Source: Anodontia alba (lineage: Eukaryota; Mollusca; Bivalvia; Lucinida; Lucinidae). Taken from it: a DNA stretch of 64,000 bases. Below the pieces are notes generated by a model, which saw only the letters and a program-made list of their open reading frames with translations, was not told the DNA's origin and searched no databases. Positions 47,541 to 59,349 of the stretch are shown here, piece after piece. A program made the position numbers and the translations under genes. The stretch's first letter is position 1. Every line of letters begins with the position of its first letter. The stretch spans positions 63,071,463 through 63,135,462 of the forward strand of contig OZ024833.1 of assembly GCA_964016985.1 (NCBI GenBank). The letters are read 5' to 3'.

Positions 47541-48034
47541 CTCTACTACTTGTGAGTAAATTCAGCAGACAACATATTGATATTATTTTCTTATTTTTTC
47601 CCAGAAAATAGTCTTTGGCATTTCATGCCAGCTTCTGACATTGTGGCTTATATGTATTTCTGCGTATGTCATACTGGAATGGCTTCAGGGAATGTTGTAT
47701 TGTCAGTCTATCTGTGTGTCTGGCTGTCATAATACTTGAGTCTAAATTCGGTGCCCTTAATGGATGTGGGTTTTCCTAGGTATGGGTTATTTCAATCAGA
47801 TCACAAACTCGCATATTGACCTTTTAATCTATTTATTAGACTGGCTCCAGTCTAACTGATTTTGAGTCAGCATAAAAATAATTTATATTTTGCAAAATCC
47901 TGTCTTTTGAAATGTTTTTCTCTCTGATTCGGCTGATTAGTTATGAGTTTCTGAGGTAAGGAAGATGATATGTATAGAAAAATAATCGAGGAGAAGTAGT
48001 TTACCTTTGTTCGATTAGAACACTAAAACTCATA

Positions 48035-48275
48035 GCGTGGGGCAAGGCTACCTATTTAGTGGACGTTTGTACTATAATTCTTTTGACAGGCCCATTTCCA
48101 ATAGAAAGTATATGTATGTCTGGTTATTTTTATTCTTATTATGATTTATATAAATTTCTACACTTAATGCAAACAGTGTAGACCCTGATCAGACGCCACA
48201 GAACGTGGCGTCTGATCTGGGCCTGCACCATTTGCCAATTACCCTTTTATGGGATGCTTGGCATAGATAGGATTA
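48035..48275 (+). mobile_element. Long family F element adjoining the activin exon-2 acceptor
   Basis: ACCTATTTAGTGGACGTTTG start, hairpin at 48169-48237, end TGGCATAGATAGGATTAA. Its right end is only about 25 bases before the acceptor AG at 48298-48299, so it has become part of the splice-site upstream region. Confidence 0.8.
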
Positions 48276-48299
48276 AATTCAAGCTTCGTTTATTTTCAG

Positions 48300-49171
48300 A
48301 TAATTTCTCTGACGCAAACATCATTCAGTTTAAGGTATCCGGCGGCAGCGGCCAACACTTACTGGTTAAAAGCGCCAACCTCGTTGTGAGGGTGAAATAC
48401 AGACAAAAACACAAACCAGTGAAAGAACAACGGTCATCCTCCGGCGAGAAACAGAAACGAAAACGGAGAAAGAAACTTGTGGATTTAATGACATATTCCG
48501 TAAATGCCGACGGTAAACCAGGAATGCAGTTAGCGTCAATAAAATCCAAACTGAGAAAGACTAAATGGCTGCGGCTGAGTTTACCAAAAGATATTGTTCA
48601 AGAAGCCGTTGACTCAGACTCAAAAACTCTGCAGATATACATAAAGTGCAAAGGTTGTGATAAGCGGACTAGATTGATATTAGCGCAAAAAGGTCGAAGG
48701 AGGAGAAATTTGGTGACCGGAAGTGAACAGTCAAAACGGCGACTTCATAAAAGACGTCCTATTTTATATATTCATTCACAAATACAAGCCGAAAACAGAA
48801 GTCGCAGAAGTGTCTCTAATCCTAAATGCACTTCGATCGCCAAAGGATGTTCGTGTCGAAAAATGCACCTAACGGTAGAGCTCGAATCTGTTGACGGGTT
48901 CTCGATTATATCACCAAAACGCTATAAAACGGCAATTTGTAGTACAGTCTGTAGTGATTATAGTACGCATGCTCAAAATTTTATGACGTCACTGTTTGAC
49001 AATTCCGTAACTGTGGGATCGGGAGGTTGGACTAGAAATTCGGAATCACTGAATATATGTGCTCCTGTCAGTTTTAGAACTTTAAAGCTACATTATTTTG
49101 ATCGAGACGGTGAAGTACAAAGGGCTGCTTTACCGAATATGATAGTGACAGAGTGTGGTTGCAAAACATAA
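48300..49171 (+). CDS. Activin/inhibin-beta-like TGF-beta ligand, coding exon 2 (rest of propeptide and mature cystine-knot domain)
   Basis: This exon supplies residues 115-404 and the stop; the phase-1 joint restores GAT (Asp115). The propeptide contains KCKGC (Cys231, Cys234), polybasic stretches at 165-173 and 247-250, and the furin site RSRR (281-284) before Ser285. A C-x-x-C followed by hydrophobic residues and basic runs is typical of activin-beta propeptides. The mature part, 120 residues, has Cys291, 298, 300, 328, 332, 368, 400 and 402, a single Trp259-region insertion, and ends MIVTECGCKT. These fit the activin pattern C-x6-CC...C-x3-C...CCxP...C-x-C with two differences: one Ser sits between the second and third cysteines, and the CC before the x-P is ICAP, so the interchain cysteine is absent. 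Noncovalent dimers, as in GDF9, BMP15 or GDF3, are the likely consequence. Alternatives are another divergent lophotrochozoan TGF-beta ligand. No AATAAA is seen within about 400 bases after the stop. Confidence 0.88.
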
Positions 49172-49603
49172 CCCGACGAATTCCATTATAGGAATGAATT
49201 TTATTTTTGTGAGATTTTTGTCAATGTATAAACACAGGCGACTCACTCACAAACTAAAAAAAGCGCGAAGGGCTTTGCGTAAAGTTTGAGAGCGATTCGC
49301 CGGAGTTTTCACATCGATAAAATCACAAAACTTTAAATTTCTTTCCTTATAATTCCAACTTTGTCATCAAAATATTACAAATTTGAATTGGCATAAAAAA
49401 ATATATTGTTGTCAAAAATGACAGTCTTTTGAGATGGATGAAGGAAAATAGATCCGACGGATTCCTGCTCTGGATTTATTGAAGTGTAAAACTTTCCTTC
49501 AACCAATCAAATTGAGTGAAATTTGTATAAAGAAGAAGAGTTGGAATTATTGAATGATAAATCCTAAATGAGCCGTGACGTCAGGAAAAGTAGTTTTTGG
49601 ACA
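49172..49603 (+). other. 3' flank / probable 3' UTR of the activin-like gene, partly duplicated downstream
   Basis: AT-rich sequence follows the stop without a canonical polyadenylation signal nearby. The part from about 49336 to 49558 is closely related to 50828-51030 in the same orientation: shared blocks include GACGGATTCCTGCTCT and TTTTGTCATCAAAAT. The duplicated part is noncoding. Confidence 0.5.
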
Positions 49604-49742
49604 GGTGCGCCCAGCGAAGATTCAGATCAGACTGCGCATTCGCGCAGTCTGATCAGAATCTTCACTGGGCGCGTTTTTTGGATACCCATAATTCAAAGTG
49701 TCTGGCGGATGCGCAGGCTGATGTGAGTCTCCGACAGTACGT
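49604..49742. mobile_element. Family G-like element, partial
   Basis: TGCGCCCAGCGAAGATTCAG, perfect TCAGACTGCGCATTCGCGCA stem, second hairpin reduced. Confidence 0.8.
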
Positions 49743-49884
49743 TTTCTGACGTTGCGATTCATATAAAGCCCTATATATTAATTTATAATAAGTCGACTGT
49801 TGAAATACTTACGTCAAGAGTCACGGATTCCTGATGAGTTTTATTGTGCGTTTTAATTAGTCATCAAAGATTTGAAACATAGGT

Positions 49885-50187
49885 ATCAAGATGGTTCAAT
49901 CGGATGCTGGTGATCAGGAGATCGTTGGTTCGATCACCGCCAGGTCTGGCAACATTCTTTTGTGGAGATTGATCATGTATTTTTTACTACGGTCATTCTC
50001 TCCCTTCCGCTGATTCTAGGTGGGCAGTTGTCAGTTTCTGGCGAAAGAATGTGCACAAGTACTGATTAACAGCTTAAACGACTACCAGTATGCTTCCCCA
50101 GGAAAAGTGTGGATAGGTAAACTGACCGGGCAGACATGATCTTTATAGTGTTTACTTGGCCGTTAAACTCCAAACCAACCAGCCATA
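49885..50187 (+). mobile_element. tRNA-headed SINE candidate
   Basis: A pol-III B-box-like GGTTCGATCAC lies at about 49928, with an A-box-like TGGTTCAATCGG about 35 bases before it. A conserved tail follows: GGTAAACTGACCGG and GGCCGTTAAACTCCAAACCA, ending near 50187. Sequences like this tail occur at 36.25-36.35 kb and, reversed, at 27.95 and 28.13 kb. The tRNA part is too diverged to be a functional tRNA. Confidence 0.6.
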
Positions 50188-50251
50188 GCTATTAAGAAAT
50201 CGGGATAACAAGTTCCTGGGTACAATGTATTTTTGTTCGTTAGTTGTAATA

Positions 50252-50580
50252 CAATCAGTCCTCATTATACGGACACTCGCTTCAACGACAAACTTCAATA
50301 TAATGATATTTTGACTGGCACGAAACAGTTAATCAGAAATTACGCAAGACCATTTTATTCGTTGCTTCAATAAACATATATTTTGGATATTTGTTAGAAT
50401 CGCCTCACTGAGGAGGTTCTAACAGATATCCAAAATATATGTTCTATGAGGAACAGAATTAAATAAGACACTTTTACGTATATAATTAATGCTTATTAAG
50501 GATTCTTGACAACAGAAAATTCATTTGAATGGCAACGTCTTTAGGAATAAATGCTGTCGTTGTAACGAGGGTTCACTGTA
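50252..50580 (-). mobile_element. Family E MITE, reversed
   Basis: Complete; hairpin GTTAGAATCGCCTCACTGAG; ends GTTCACTGTA. Confidence 0.85.
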
Positions 50581-50659
50581 TTTTGTACAAGAGGGGATCC
50601 TGTCACAGAGTTCCCTGACAGCTACCGTATTCACCCAAAATATGGGACAGACGGTCTTA

Positions 50660-50716
50660 ACAAACAGTGCAGACCAATATCAGACGCCACAGAAAGCTGT
50701 GTCTGGTAAGGGTCTA
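50660..50716. repeat. F-type hairpin, degenerate
   Basis: ACAAACAGTGCAGACCAATA and TCAGACGCCACAGAAAGC with a worn second arm. Confidence 0.7.
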
Positions 50717-50717
50717 C

Positions 50718-50815
50718 CCAGCGGGCACATGACGTTTACACAACGTCACATCAACGTCGTCGACGTTGCATCGATGTTGATGCGACGTTGTCTCAACGGT
50801 ACGTGCCGACTAGAA
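50718..50815. mobile_element. Family L-like fold-back
   Basis: CAGCGGGCACATGACGTTTA, CATCAACGTCGTCGACGTTG, GATGCGACGTTGTCTCAACG. It follows a degenerate F-type hairpin. Confidence 0.78.
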
Positions 50816-50827
50816 ACACTGTTGACT

Positions 50828-51030
50828 ATTCATTTATTTCCTTATAATCACAATTTTGTCATCAAAATGTTACAAAATGTTACAAATGTTGCCAAAAATG
50901 TAAATCTTTTGAGACGGAAGGAAAATAGATCTGACGGATTCCTGCTCTATAAGTGTAAAACTTAACCAAACAAATTGTCCGAAACGTTTATAAAGATGAG
51001 GAATTGAAATTATTGTCCAAGAAACGTTTA
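50828..51030 (+). repeat. Second copy of the activin 3'-flank segment
   Basis: Direct, diverged duplicate of 49336-49558. Both copies share GTCATCAAAAT, CTTTTGAGA, GAAAATAGATC and GACGGATTCCTGCTCT in the same order, with small deletions in this copy. A family G hairpin element follows each copy within about 160 bases, so the duplication may have included more than this segment. Confidence 0.7.
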
Positions 51031-51187
51031 TCAAGAACGTGCCACAGCAAGTAGAAATTACATTGGAACGGCATTGAAAAACAGTGTCATTTTTTCAATG
51101 TTTCCAACGTTGAAGTAGTGCTGCAATTACAGTAAATCTGGAAAACTCATAGTATATAAGCGGTGTATAGCATTTCCTTCAAGAGTT

Positions 51188-51397
51188 GATGTGCGCCCAG
51201 TGAAGACTTAGACCAGTCTGCGCATCCGCGCAGTCTGATCAGAGTCGTCACTGTCGGCTTAAAGACGCTTTAGGTCGTTGCTTACCTACTGAGTTCACTG
51301 CGAAGACTCTGGTCAGACTGCGCGGATACGCATGCTGATCTGTGTCTTCGCTGTGTTCTCATACAACCTTGCAGAAAATGCTATGTCCCAGCTCTTT
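51188..51397. mobile_element. Family G-like element
   Basis: TGTGCGCCCAGTGAAGACTT start; ends TGCTATGTCCCAGCTC, the end type seen at 43498. Confidence 0.82.
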
Positions 51398-51669
51398 TAA
51401 GCTTCCGTCCATTCCTAATAAATAAACACAGAAGGCTAGGGAAAAAACAAAACTGAATTTTGCGGGAATATAAACTGACAGAAACGGCAGAACTTGTAAA
51501 CACCGGAAGTAGACTGCGAGCTGTGATTGTGCCATTTCCCGAAATTCTTTGGCTGAAAATTGATCAAATGTATCAATACTTTTATACTTTTTTCTTCTTT
51601 TTTTAAGAACATTAAAAAATACTTTTAAATATTCCAGAGTGTCTATATCTATATCATAGCTCCCGATAT

Positions 51670-52520
51670 GGCTTTTTTTTTCAACCGAAAAGTACAGATG
51701 TTGTTCTTAGTTCTTTTATTCAATCGAAAAGTACTGATATGTTTCTTAGTTCTTTTTCAACCGAAAAGTACTGATATTGTTCTTAGAACTTTTTCAACCG
51801 AAAAGTACTGATATTGTTCTCAGAACTTTTTTAACCGAAAAGTACTGATATTGTTCTTAGAACTGTTTCAACCGAAAAGTACTGATATGGTTCTTAGATC
51901 TTTTTCAACCAAAAAATACTGATACTGTTCTGAGTTCTTTTTCAACTGAAAAGTACTGATATGGTTCATAGTTCTTTTTCAACCGAAAAGTACAGATGTT
52001 GTTCTTAGTTCTTTTTTCAATCAAAAAGTACTGATATGGTTCTACGATCTTTTTCAACCGAAAATTACTGATATTGTTCTAATAACTTTTTCAACCGAAA
52101 AGTACTGATACTGTTCTTAGTTCTTTTTCAACTAAAAAGTACTGATATTGTTCTTAGTTCTTTTTCTTCTGAAAAGTACTGATGTTGTTCTTAGTTTTTT
52201 TTCAATCGAAAAGTACTGATATTATTCTTAGATCTTTTTCAACCGAAAAGTACTGATATGGTTCTTAGAACTTTTTCAACCGAAAACTACTGATATGGTT
52301 CTTAGTTCTTTTTCAACGAAAAGTACTTATATATTTTTCTTAGTTCTTTTTCAATGAAAAGTACTGATATTGTCCTTTGTTCTTTTTTTCAACCGAAAAG
52401 TACTGATATTGTTCTTAGTTCTTTTTTCAACTAAAAAGCACTGATATTGTTCTTAGTTCCTTTTCAACGAAAAGTACTGATATTGTTCTTAGTTCTTTTT
52501 CAACCGAAAAGTATTGTTCT
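51670..52520. repeat. ~37-bp minisatellite, about 23 copies
   Basis: The unit is close to TTCTTAGTTCTTTTTCAACC followed by GAAAAGTACTGATATTG. It is repeated from about 51670 to 52520 with scattered substitutions. The downstream flank (52521-52665) is the rest of a family O element, so the array is an expansion inside that element. Confidence 0.93.
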
Positions 52521-52668
52521 TAGTTCTCCTCTAAAACCTATATTGTGTGTACACATTAGAAGTGCCTCGCGGAGGCGCTTCTAATGAGTACCACAATATA
52601 GGTTTTTGTGGGAAAATAAGAAAAACGTTATATGGATTCCCCCCTCTTATCTAGAGCTACGATTTTTT
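52521..52668. mobile_element. Family O element, distal part
   Basis: Contains the hairpin ACATTAGAAGTGCCTCG / CGGAGGCGCTTCTAATG flanked by CCTATATTGTG and CACAATATAGG, then AAAATAAGAAAAACGTTATA and CCCCTCTTATCTAGAGCTAC, matching 25930-26045. Confidence 0.8.
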
Positions 52669-52784
52669 TTTAATTTTCTTTTTTACATTTTGTATTTTGT
52701 TTCCGTCGAAGATAAAGAGAAATGATGAAATAGCCGTACAAAAGTGTCATGATTTGTCCAGAATCCAGAACACTTTCAACAGAA

Positions 52785-52985
52785 TACAGTCCGCGAACTT
52801 CAATGGCTCGGACAACTTTATGACCATCGACATCTGTTCTAGACATGGTAGTTCGAGCCACTGAAGGTTCATCAAAGCTCTTGGTCCGGAGGCAAATTGG
52901 AATAGTTTAAGGATATCTTTTCGATCATCATTAAAATAATGTTTTGTTTAATATATTCATAAGAATCGCATCGATGAGTTGATTT
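52785..52985. mobile_element. Family C MITE, left half
   Basis: Left end and GAGGCAAATTGGAATAGTTT, ending inside the hairpin (ATCGCATCGATGAGTTGATT). Confidence 0.75.
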
Positions 52986-53975
52986 ATGTCCCCTCACCAA
53001 AGGGGGAACATATTGTTTTTAGTGCGGGTACTACAGGCGTCTGCGTCCTTGTCGGCTTAATCTCTTGTCTGCACTCTATCTCCTTAATGAATGGATGGAT
53101 TTTGGCCAAATTTACACAAATTTTCATTGGGTGGGGGAAAATGCTGATTAGATTTTGGTGACATTGAACCCATTTTCAAGGTCACGCGAGGGTTTAGATT
53201 ATTGGAAATTGGCTGGAAATGACTTGTCTGCGATCTATCTCCTGAAGGAACAAATGGATTTTGACCAAACTTGCATATCTATATTGCTTGGACATGTAAA
53301 AGAACTGATTAGATTTTGGTGACCTTGACCCCATTTTTAAGGACACCTGAGGGATTAGATTGTTGGAAAAAAAGGCGTGTCTGCACCCTGTCCCCTGAAT
53401 GAATGAATGGATTTTGACCAAACATGTACATCTTTATTGTTGAGACATGGAAAAGAACTGATTAGATTTTGGTGACTTTCACCCTATTTTCAAGGTCACA
53501 CTAAGGCTTAGATTGTTGGAAAATGGCTTGTCTGCATCCTGTCTCCCGAAGGAATGAGTGGATTTTGACCAAACTTGTACATCTATATTGTTGTGACATG
53601 GAAAAGAACTGATAAGTTTTTGGCCACATTTTCAAGGTCAAAGGAGGGTTCAGATTGTTGGAAAATGGCTTGTCTGCACCCTATCTCATGAAGAAATGGT
53701 TGAATTTTGACCAAACTTGTACATCTATATTGTTGTGACATGGAAAAGAACTGATTAGATTTTGGTGACCTTGACCCAATTTTCAAGGTCACAGGAGGGC
53801 TCAGATTGTTGGAAAATGGCTTGTCTGCATCCTATCTCCTGAATGAATGGGTGGATTTTGACCAAACTTGCATAGATGTTGTTGCGACAGGGGCAAGAAC
53901 TGATTAGATTTTGGTGACCTGACCTTGATCCCATTTTCGAGGTCACATGAGGGCTTAGATTGTTGGAAAATGGCC
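52985..53975. repeat. ~155-bp tandem repeat, about six copies
   Basis: Blocks GATTAGATTTTGGTGAC, CCATTTTCAAGGTCAC, TTAGATTGTTGGAAAATGGC and GGATTTTGACCAAACTTG recur in fixed order; GATTTTGGTGAC occurs near 53150, 53310, 53468, 53755 and 53908, and a deleted variant near 53615. The first copy is the most diverged. A (CA)n tract terminates the array. Confidence 0.92.
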
Positions 53976-53983
53976 CCCATCGA

Positions 53984-53985
<2 letters not shown>

Positions 53986-54049
<64 letters not shown>

Positions 54050-54055
54050 ACACAC
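53986..54055. repeat. (CA)n microsatellite
   Basis: About 35 CA units with one interruption, directly at the end of the 155-bp array. Confidence 0.97.
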
Positions 54056-54124
54056 AAAAGAGAAATTATAGATACAACCTATTTCTGTTCAAACTGGTGG
54101 GGGACACACGTTTTCCTCTGAAAA

Positions 54125-54313
54125 CACTGTTCTAGTTTTAATCAGTACACACAATATACATTTTCATGATAAAGTAAGAAAACAGATCGTAAAATATTCG
54201 TTTTCTTGAGCTATCGGAAGAATTTCTTGGAACTCAAAAACAAATGAAAAACTAGTTCGAATCAGCCACGGTGAACGAGCTGTCGGTGTTAGAGGCATTG
54301 AAAATTTACTGTA
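54125..54313. mobile_element. Family C MITE, right half
   Basis: CAGTACACACAATATACATT through GAGCTATCGGAAGAATTTC to AAAATTTACTGTA. The missing left half is at 52.79-52.98 kb, on the other side of the 155-bp array. Confidence 0.76.
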
Positions 54314-54411
54314 CTCGCAAAACACATGCCATTGCGGCGATGTTAAAACGACGTTGTAGCGATGTTATGCGTTTAAGCGGACTTGATATACTTGTTAGAT
54401 TTGGATTTGGT

Positions 54412-54448
<37 letters not shown>

Positions 54449-54519
54449 TTTTTTCCTTGCTGTCCTGCACAACAAGTCATGTCTGAAAGGAAGTGGCTAG
54501 AGATCTGGTAACGTATTCC

Positions 54520-54632
54520 TAGCCTTCAAGGCTTGCGGTCTGGTACCGGCCTTTCTGCCAACGAGTCTAGAGGTTCGGTTCCAGATCCCTAGCCATTCCA
54601 ACCAGAATAGGCTAGGGATCCGGGTACCGATT
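54520..54632. repeat. Short fold-back CCTAGCC/GGCTAGG with GGTACC words
   Basis: CAGATCCCTAGCCATTCCAA faces CAGAATAGGCTAGGGATC, and GGTACCGG recurs on both sides. A similar word set (GGTACCGGACC, CCTAG) lies at 37.49-37.60 kb. Confidence 0.55.
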
Positions 54633-54804
54633 ATTTATTTGTTATTTTCACCCATTTCCTGTCACAAATGAAGGTAAAGCAGATATAAAATCGTAAATTT
54701 TCTTCCGTCATTTAGCCGCCATCTTGAAAGTTATGGTATTTTGTCCTTGGTTTTACACATACTTGCAGTGGAAATAAGACTACTCAGACCGACATATCTG
54801 AATA

Positions 54805-54915
54805 GGGGTATATTCTTTAAGGAAAGTATTTGCTCCCAAGGTGCGGGGTAGGGGGGTGCGGGGGAGCAAATAATTTCCATTTAAGACAGACCCCTTTTCT
54901 GAAGGGATGCAAAAC
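54805..54915. mobile_element. Family H hairpin element with G-rich loop
   Basis: GGAAAGTATTTGCTCCCAAG, GGGGGAGCAAATAATTTCC; the loop has expanded into GGGGTAGGGGGGTGCGGGGG. Confidence 0.78.
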
Positions 54916-55144
54916 ATTTTTGAAAGAGTTACCTCCCGCCAAAATAGTATAAGCTCCCTTTAATGGGTAATCAAGGAGGTATCCGCAAATGGGCCGGGAG
55001 CTAGAAAATCCACTATGTGATTAAGACTATTGGAACACGCAGTTTGCTGTTCGTGTAAATTTACACAAGGGCCCATATGCCATATGCAAACAGTGAAGGC
55101 TGCGCATGAGCGTATTTTGACCAAGTCCTTCCTTATTCGTCAGT

Positions 55145-55518
55145 GTGTAGTTGAACGTTAATAGCTCGAACTCTCTGGGACCATGTGAATTTGTTCTATA
55201 CATGGATAGTTCGAGCCCCTAAGGGTTAATCATAGCGCCAGGTCAGGAGGCTAATAGAGATAATTCAGGGGTGTCTTTTCGATCTTCTATAGAATAATGG
55301 TACGTTGAATCAGCTCCTTAAAATCACCTCGATTAGGCGATTCTAATGAGTACACACAACATACATTTTCATGATAAAGAAAAAAAAATATCACTAAAGT
55401 ATCCCTAAGAAAAAAAATCTTCAGCTATTGTAAGAATTTTCTCCGGACTCCAAAAACGAGTTCGAGTCAACCATGATAAACGAGCCATCAGTGTTCGAAT
55501 CATTGAATTTTCCCTGTA
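55145..55518. mobile_element. Family C MITE
   Basis: Complete but diverged; hairpin AAAATCACCTCGATTAGGCG. Confidence 0.82.
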
Positions 55519-55617
55519 TTTTACACTTTTCTATGCTTCCATAAGCGAACAGTAAAGGTATGGATCAGATTACGAGTAAGAATACATTTTAGGGGATGCA
55601 ACTCTATCAAATTTTTG

Positions 55618-55695
55618 TCTCCATTCTGAAAAAGGAATCTACTCTAAAAGGATAGAATTTGCTCCACGTTAACCCCTTTTCAGGAGAGGATTGGT
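55618..55695. mobile_element. Family H element, first arm only
   Basis: CTACTCTAAAAGGATAGAAT TTGCTCC then TTTTCAGGAG. Confidence 0.66.
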
Positions 55696-55744
55696 GTACA
55701 TAAGAGAAAACAGAAAGTCACAGAAGTTCTCTGCCTTGTAAAAT

Positions 55745-56063
55745 ACAGACAACCCTCTTTATACCGTTACTCGATACAACGACAAAATTCGTTACAATGA
55801 CAAAAATGACTGTCACGAAACCTTCGCTTAAGAGATAATAAATAGTCACAAATTGTGCAAGAATATTGTAATTAATACTTTAAAGAAACATATGTTTTGG
55901 ATATTTGTTAGAATCGCCTCAAATGTTCAATGAGGAAATAAGAACAAATCAAGACCTTTTTACATATCAATCTGCTCAGTAAGCATTCTATACAACAGCA
56001 AATTCATTTTAATGGCACCGTCTTTGGGAACAAATGCTGTCGTTGTAACGAGGATTCACTGTA
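55745..56063 (-). mobile_element. Family E MITE, reversed, hairpin half lost
   Basis: ACAGACAACCCTCTTTATAC start and GAGGATTCACTGTA end; the hairpin stops after TTAGAATCGCCTC. Confidence 0.84.
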
Positions 56064-56204
56064 GCAGAAAACCTACGATGGCTGCTTTCAGAAGCGCGAA
56101 TCTATCGCGAACGTTTTGCCCAGTTCCCTGCTCCTGTTGATGCTTGTCACTGGGTATAGGGATCCAAGGTAAAAACGTTCGCGATAATTTTGCTCTTCTA
56201 ACGA

Positions 56205-56458
56205 GGTCCTGACCCCGAGGTTATAAAACTTTTTTTCATGCTTAACTCAACTGAGCATGAAAATTTTTCTGCTAGTAAATATGAAAATGAAAATGCATTT
56301 TCATATCTATCAGCAGAGAAATCTTCAGACTCAGCTATGTTTACTAAGAAAGAATTCGCAATTGTTATTAGTAATTGAGTTAGAGATTTACTGTCAGGAC
56401 AAATTTCATGCTCAGCTGAGTTGAGCATGAAAATAAGTCTTTTTAACCTCGGGACCAA
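56205..56458. mobile_element. Family K palindromic element
   Basis: GACCCCGAGGTTATAAAACT ... TTTTTAACCTCGGGACC, with TCATGCTCAGCTGAGTTGAG. Confidence 0.86.
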
Positions 56459-56689
56459 GTGTATCAAGTCCTCTTTATTGTTAAGCTGTTAAGATGTTTA
56501 TGGTTAAATTGATTTTAGAAAAAAAAAATCAATTCTAAAAATAAAGACTGAAAACAATTGTTGCGTTTATTATTTTGATTCCCAACAGCATTTGTTTTTT
56601 GAGCGATACCATATATCTTATTGCGTCCATAAAAGACTATGTAGATAATAAAACTATATTATATAATTTTCTTAAGCTTTCCTTTTATC

Positions 56690-57108
<419 letters not shown>

Positions 57109-57120
<12 letters not shown>

Positions 57121-57335
57121 TATGTTGGCGTGATCTGACTGCTCGCCTGTGATCCTCGGATAACCTATGTTGGCGTGATCTGACTGCTCGCCTGTGATCC
57201 TCGGATAACCTATGTGGGCGTGATCTGACTGCTCGCCTGTGATCCTCGGATAACCTATGTTGGCGTGATCTGACTGCTCGCCTGTGATCCTCGGATCTCG
57301 GGCGAGCAGTCAGATCACGCCAACATAGGGGATCT
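57109..57335. repeat. 45-bp direct repeats, four copies, followed by an inverted copy
   Basis: TATGTTGGCGTGATCTGACT begins at 57121, 57166, 57211 and 57256, an exact 45-base period. The array ends in a reversed copy (AGTCAGATCACGCCAACATA at 57309-57328), so the last direct copy and the inverted copy form a hairpin. Copies are nearly identical, which indicates recent expansion. Confidence 0.95.
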
Positions 57336-57452
57336 TACACGAGTGGTCGTTTCATATGAAATTAATGAGACGAGCATATGGCGAGTTCGTTTTCATATGA
57401 AATGACCAAGAATATAGGATTCTGTTTATCATAAGCCTTATAATCTATATAT

Positions 57453-57766
57453 ACAATCGAACCTCAGTGGCTCGAAAATCCTTGACACCATGAAAATTTG
57501 TTCGAGATATGGGTTGTTCGAGCCACTGAAGGTTAATCATGGCGCCAGGTCAGAAAAAAATAGCGATCATTAGGGAAATAGTTTCGATTTTCTACACGAT
57601 AATTGTCGATGAGGCGATTCAAATGGGTATACACAACATACAATTTCATGATGAAATAAGAAAATTTCCCTGAATATGTTTTTTTCTGGAGCTATCGGAA
57701 GGAACTAGTTCGAATCAGTCATAGTAAACGAGCCATCTGTGTTTGAGCTATTGAGGTTCAACTGTA
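57453..57766. mobile_element. Family C MITE with reduced hairpin
   Basis: Complete ends (ACAATCGAACCTCAGTGGCT, GAGGTTCAACTGTA); only CGATGAGGCGATTC of the hairpin remains. Confidence 0.83.
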
Positions 57767-57869
57767 ACAAGATATGATCATATAAAGTCTTCCAAACGAA
57801 CCCTCAATACTCAAATGAGTTCCTACAGGGACTCCGTTTCCTTTTTTACTTCGTGGGAGGAGGGGGGTG

Positions 57870-58935
<1,066 letters not shown>

Positions 58936-59349
58936 CAGTAGCCCACCCTCTAGAGTTAAGCATCTCATTGCAATATGCCTTCCTTGTGTTTCAGGATTTT
59001 CCCTGATTCGTACTTTGGCATTTTTGACCCACAAAACCATGTTTTGGACCCCCATAGGTCCTGAGTGGTGCATCTGATCAATCTTAAATTAATTCTGTTT
59101 ATTTCTGTATTTTAATCTATCTGTCACCTAAACAACAAGAATTATTAGTATTTGGGCAAAATTTAACCGCTTTGAAAAAAAAATCGCTTAAGTCTTATCA
59201 AAAGGTATCCTTAACTTCACAACAGTGAATCCCTGGAACCCTCGAACTCTGAAGAGAAATCCTGATTATTATTTATTATCATATGGTAAAAGAGTTAGAC
59301 AACCAGACAGCAGAAGGTCTTGCATTTTTCATTCTGCAACGTTCAACCT

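Noticed and set aside
49900..49945. Functional tRNA gene
   Set aside because: Only A- and B-box-like words remain; acceptor and anticodon stems do not form, and a SINE tail follows.
51670..52520. Repeats with near-regular spacing resembling a CRISPR array
   Set aside because: The whole 37-base unit is repeated, so there are no spacers.
53755..54057. Cys-Val-rich protein
   Set aside because: Translation of (CA)n plus the 155-bp array.
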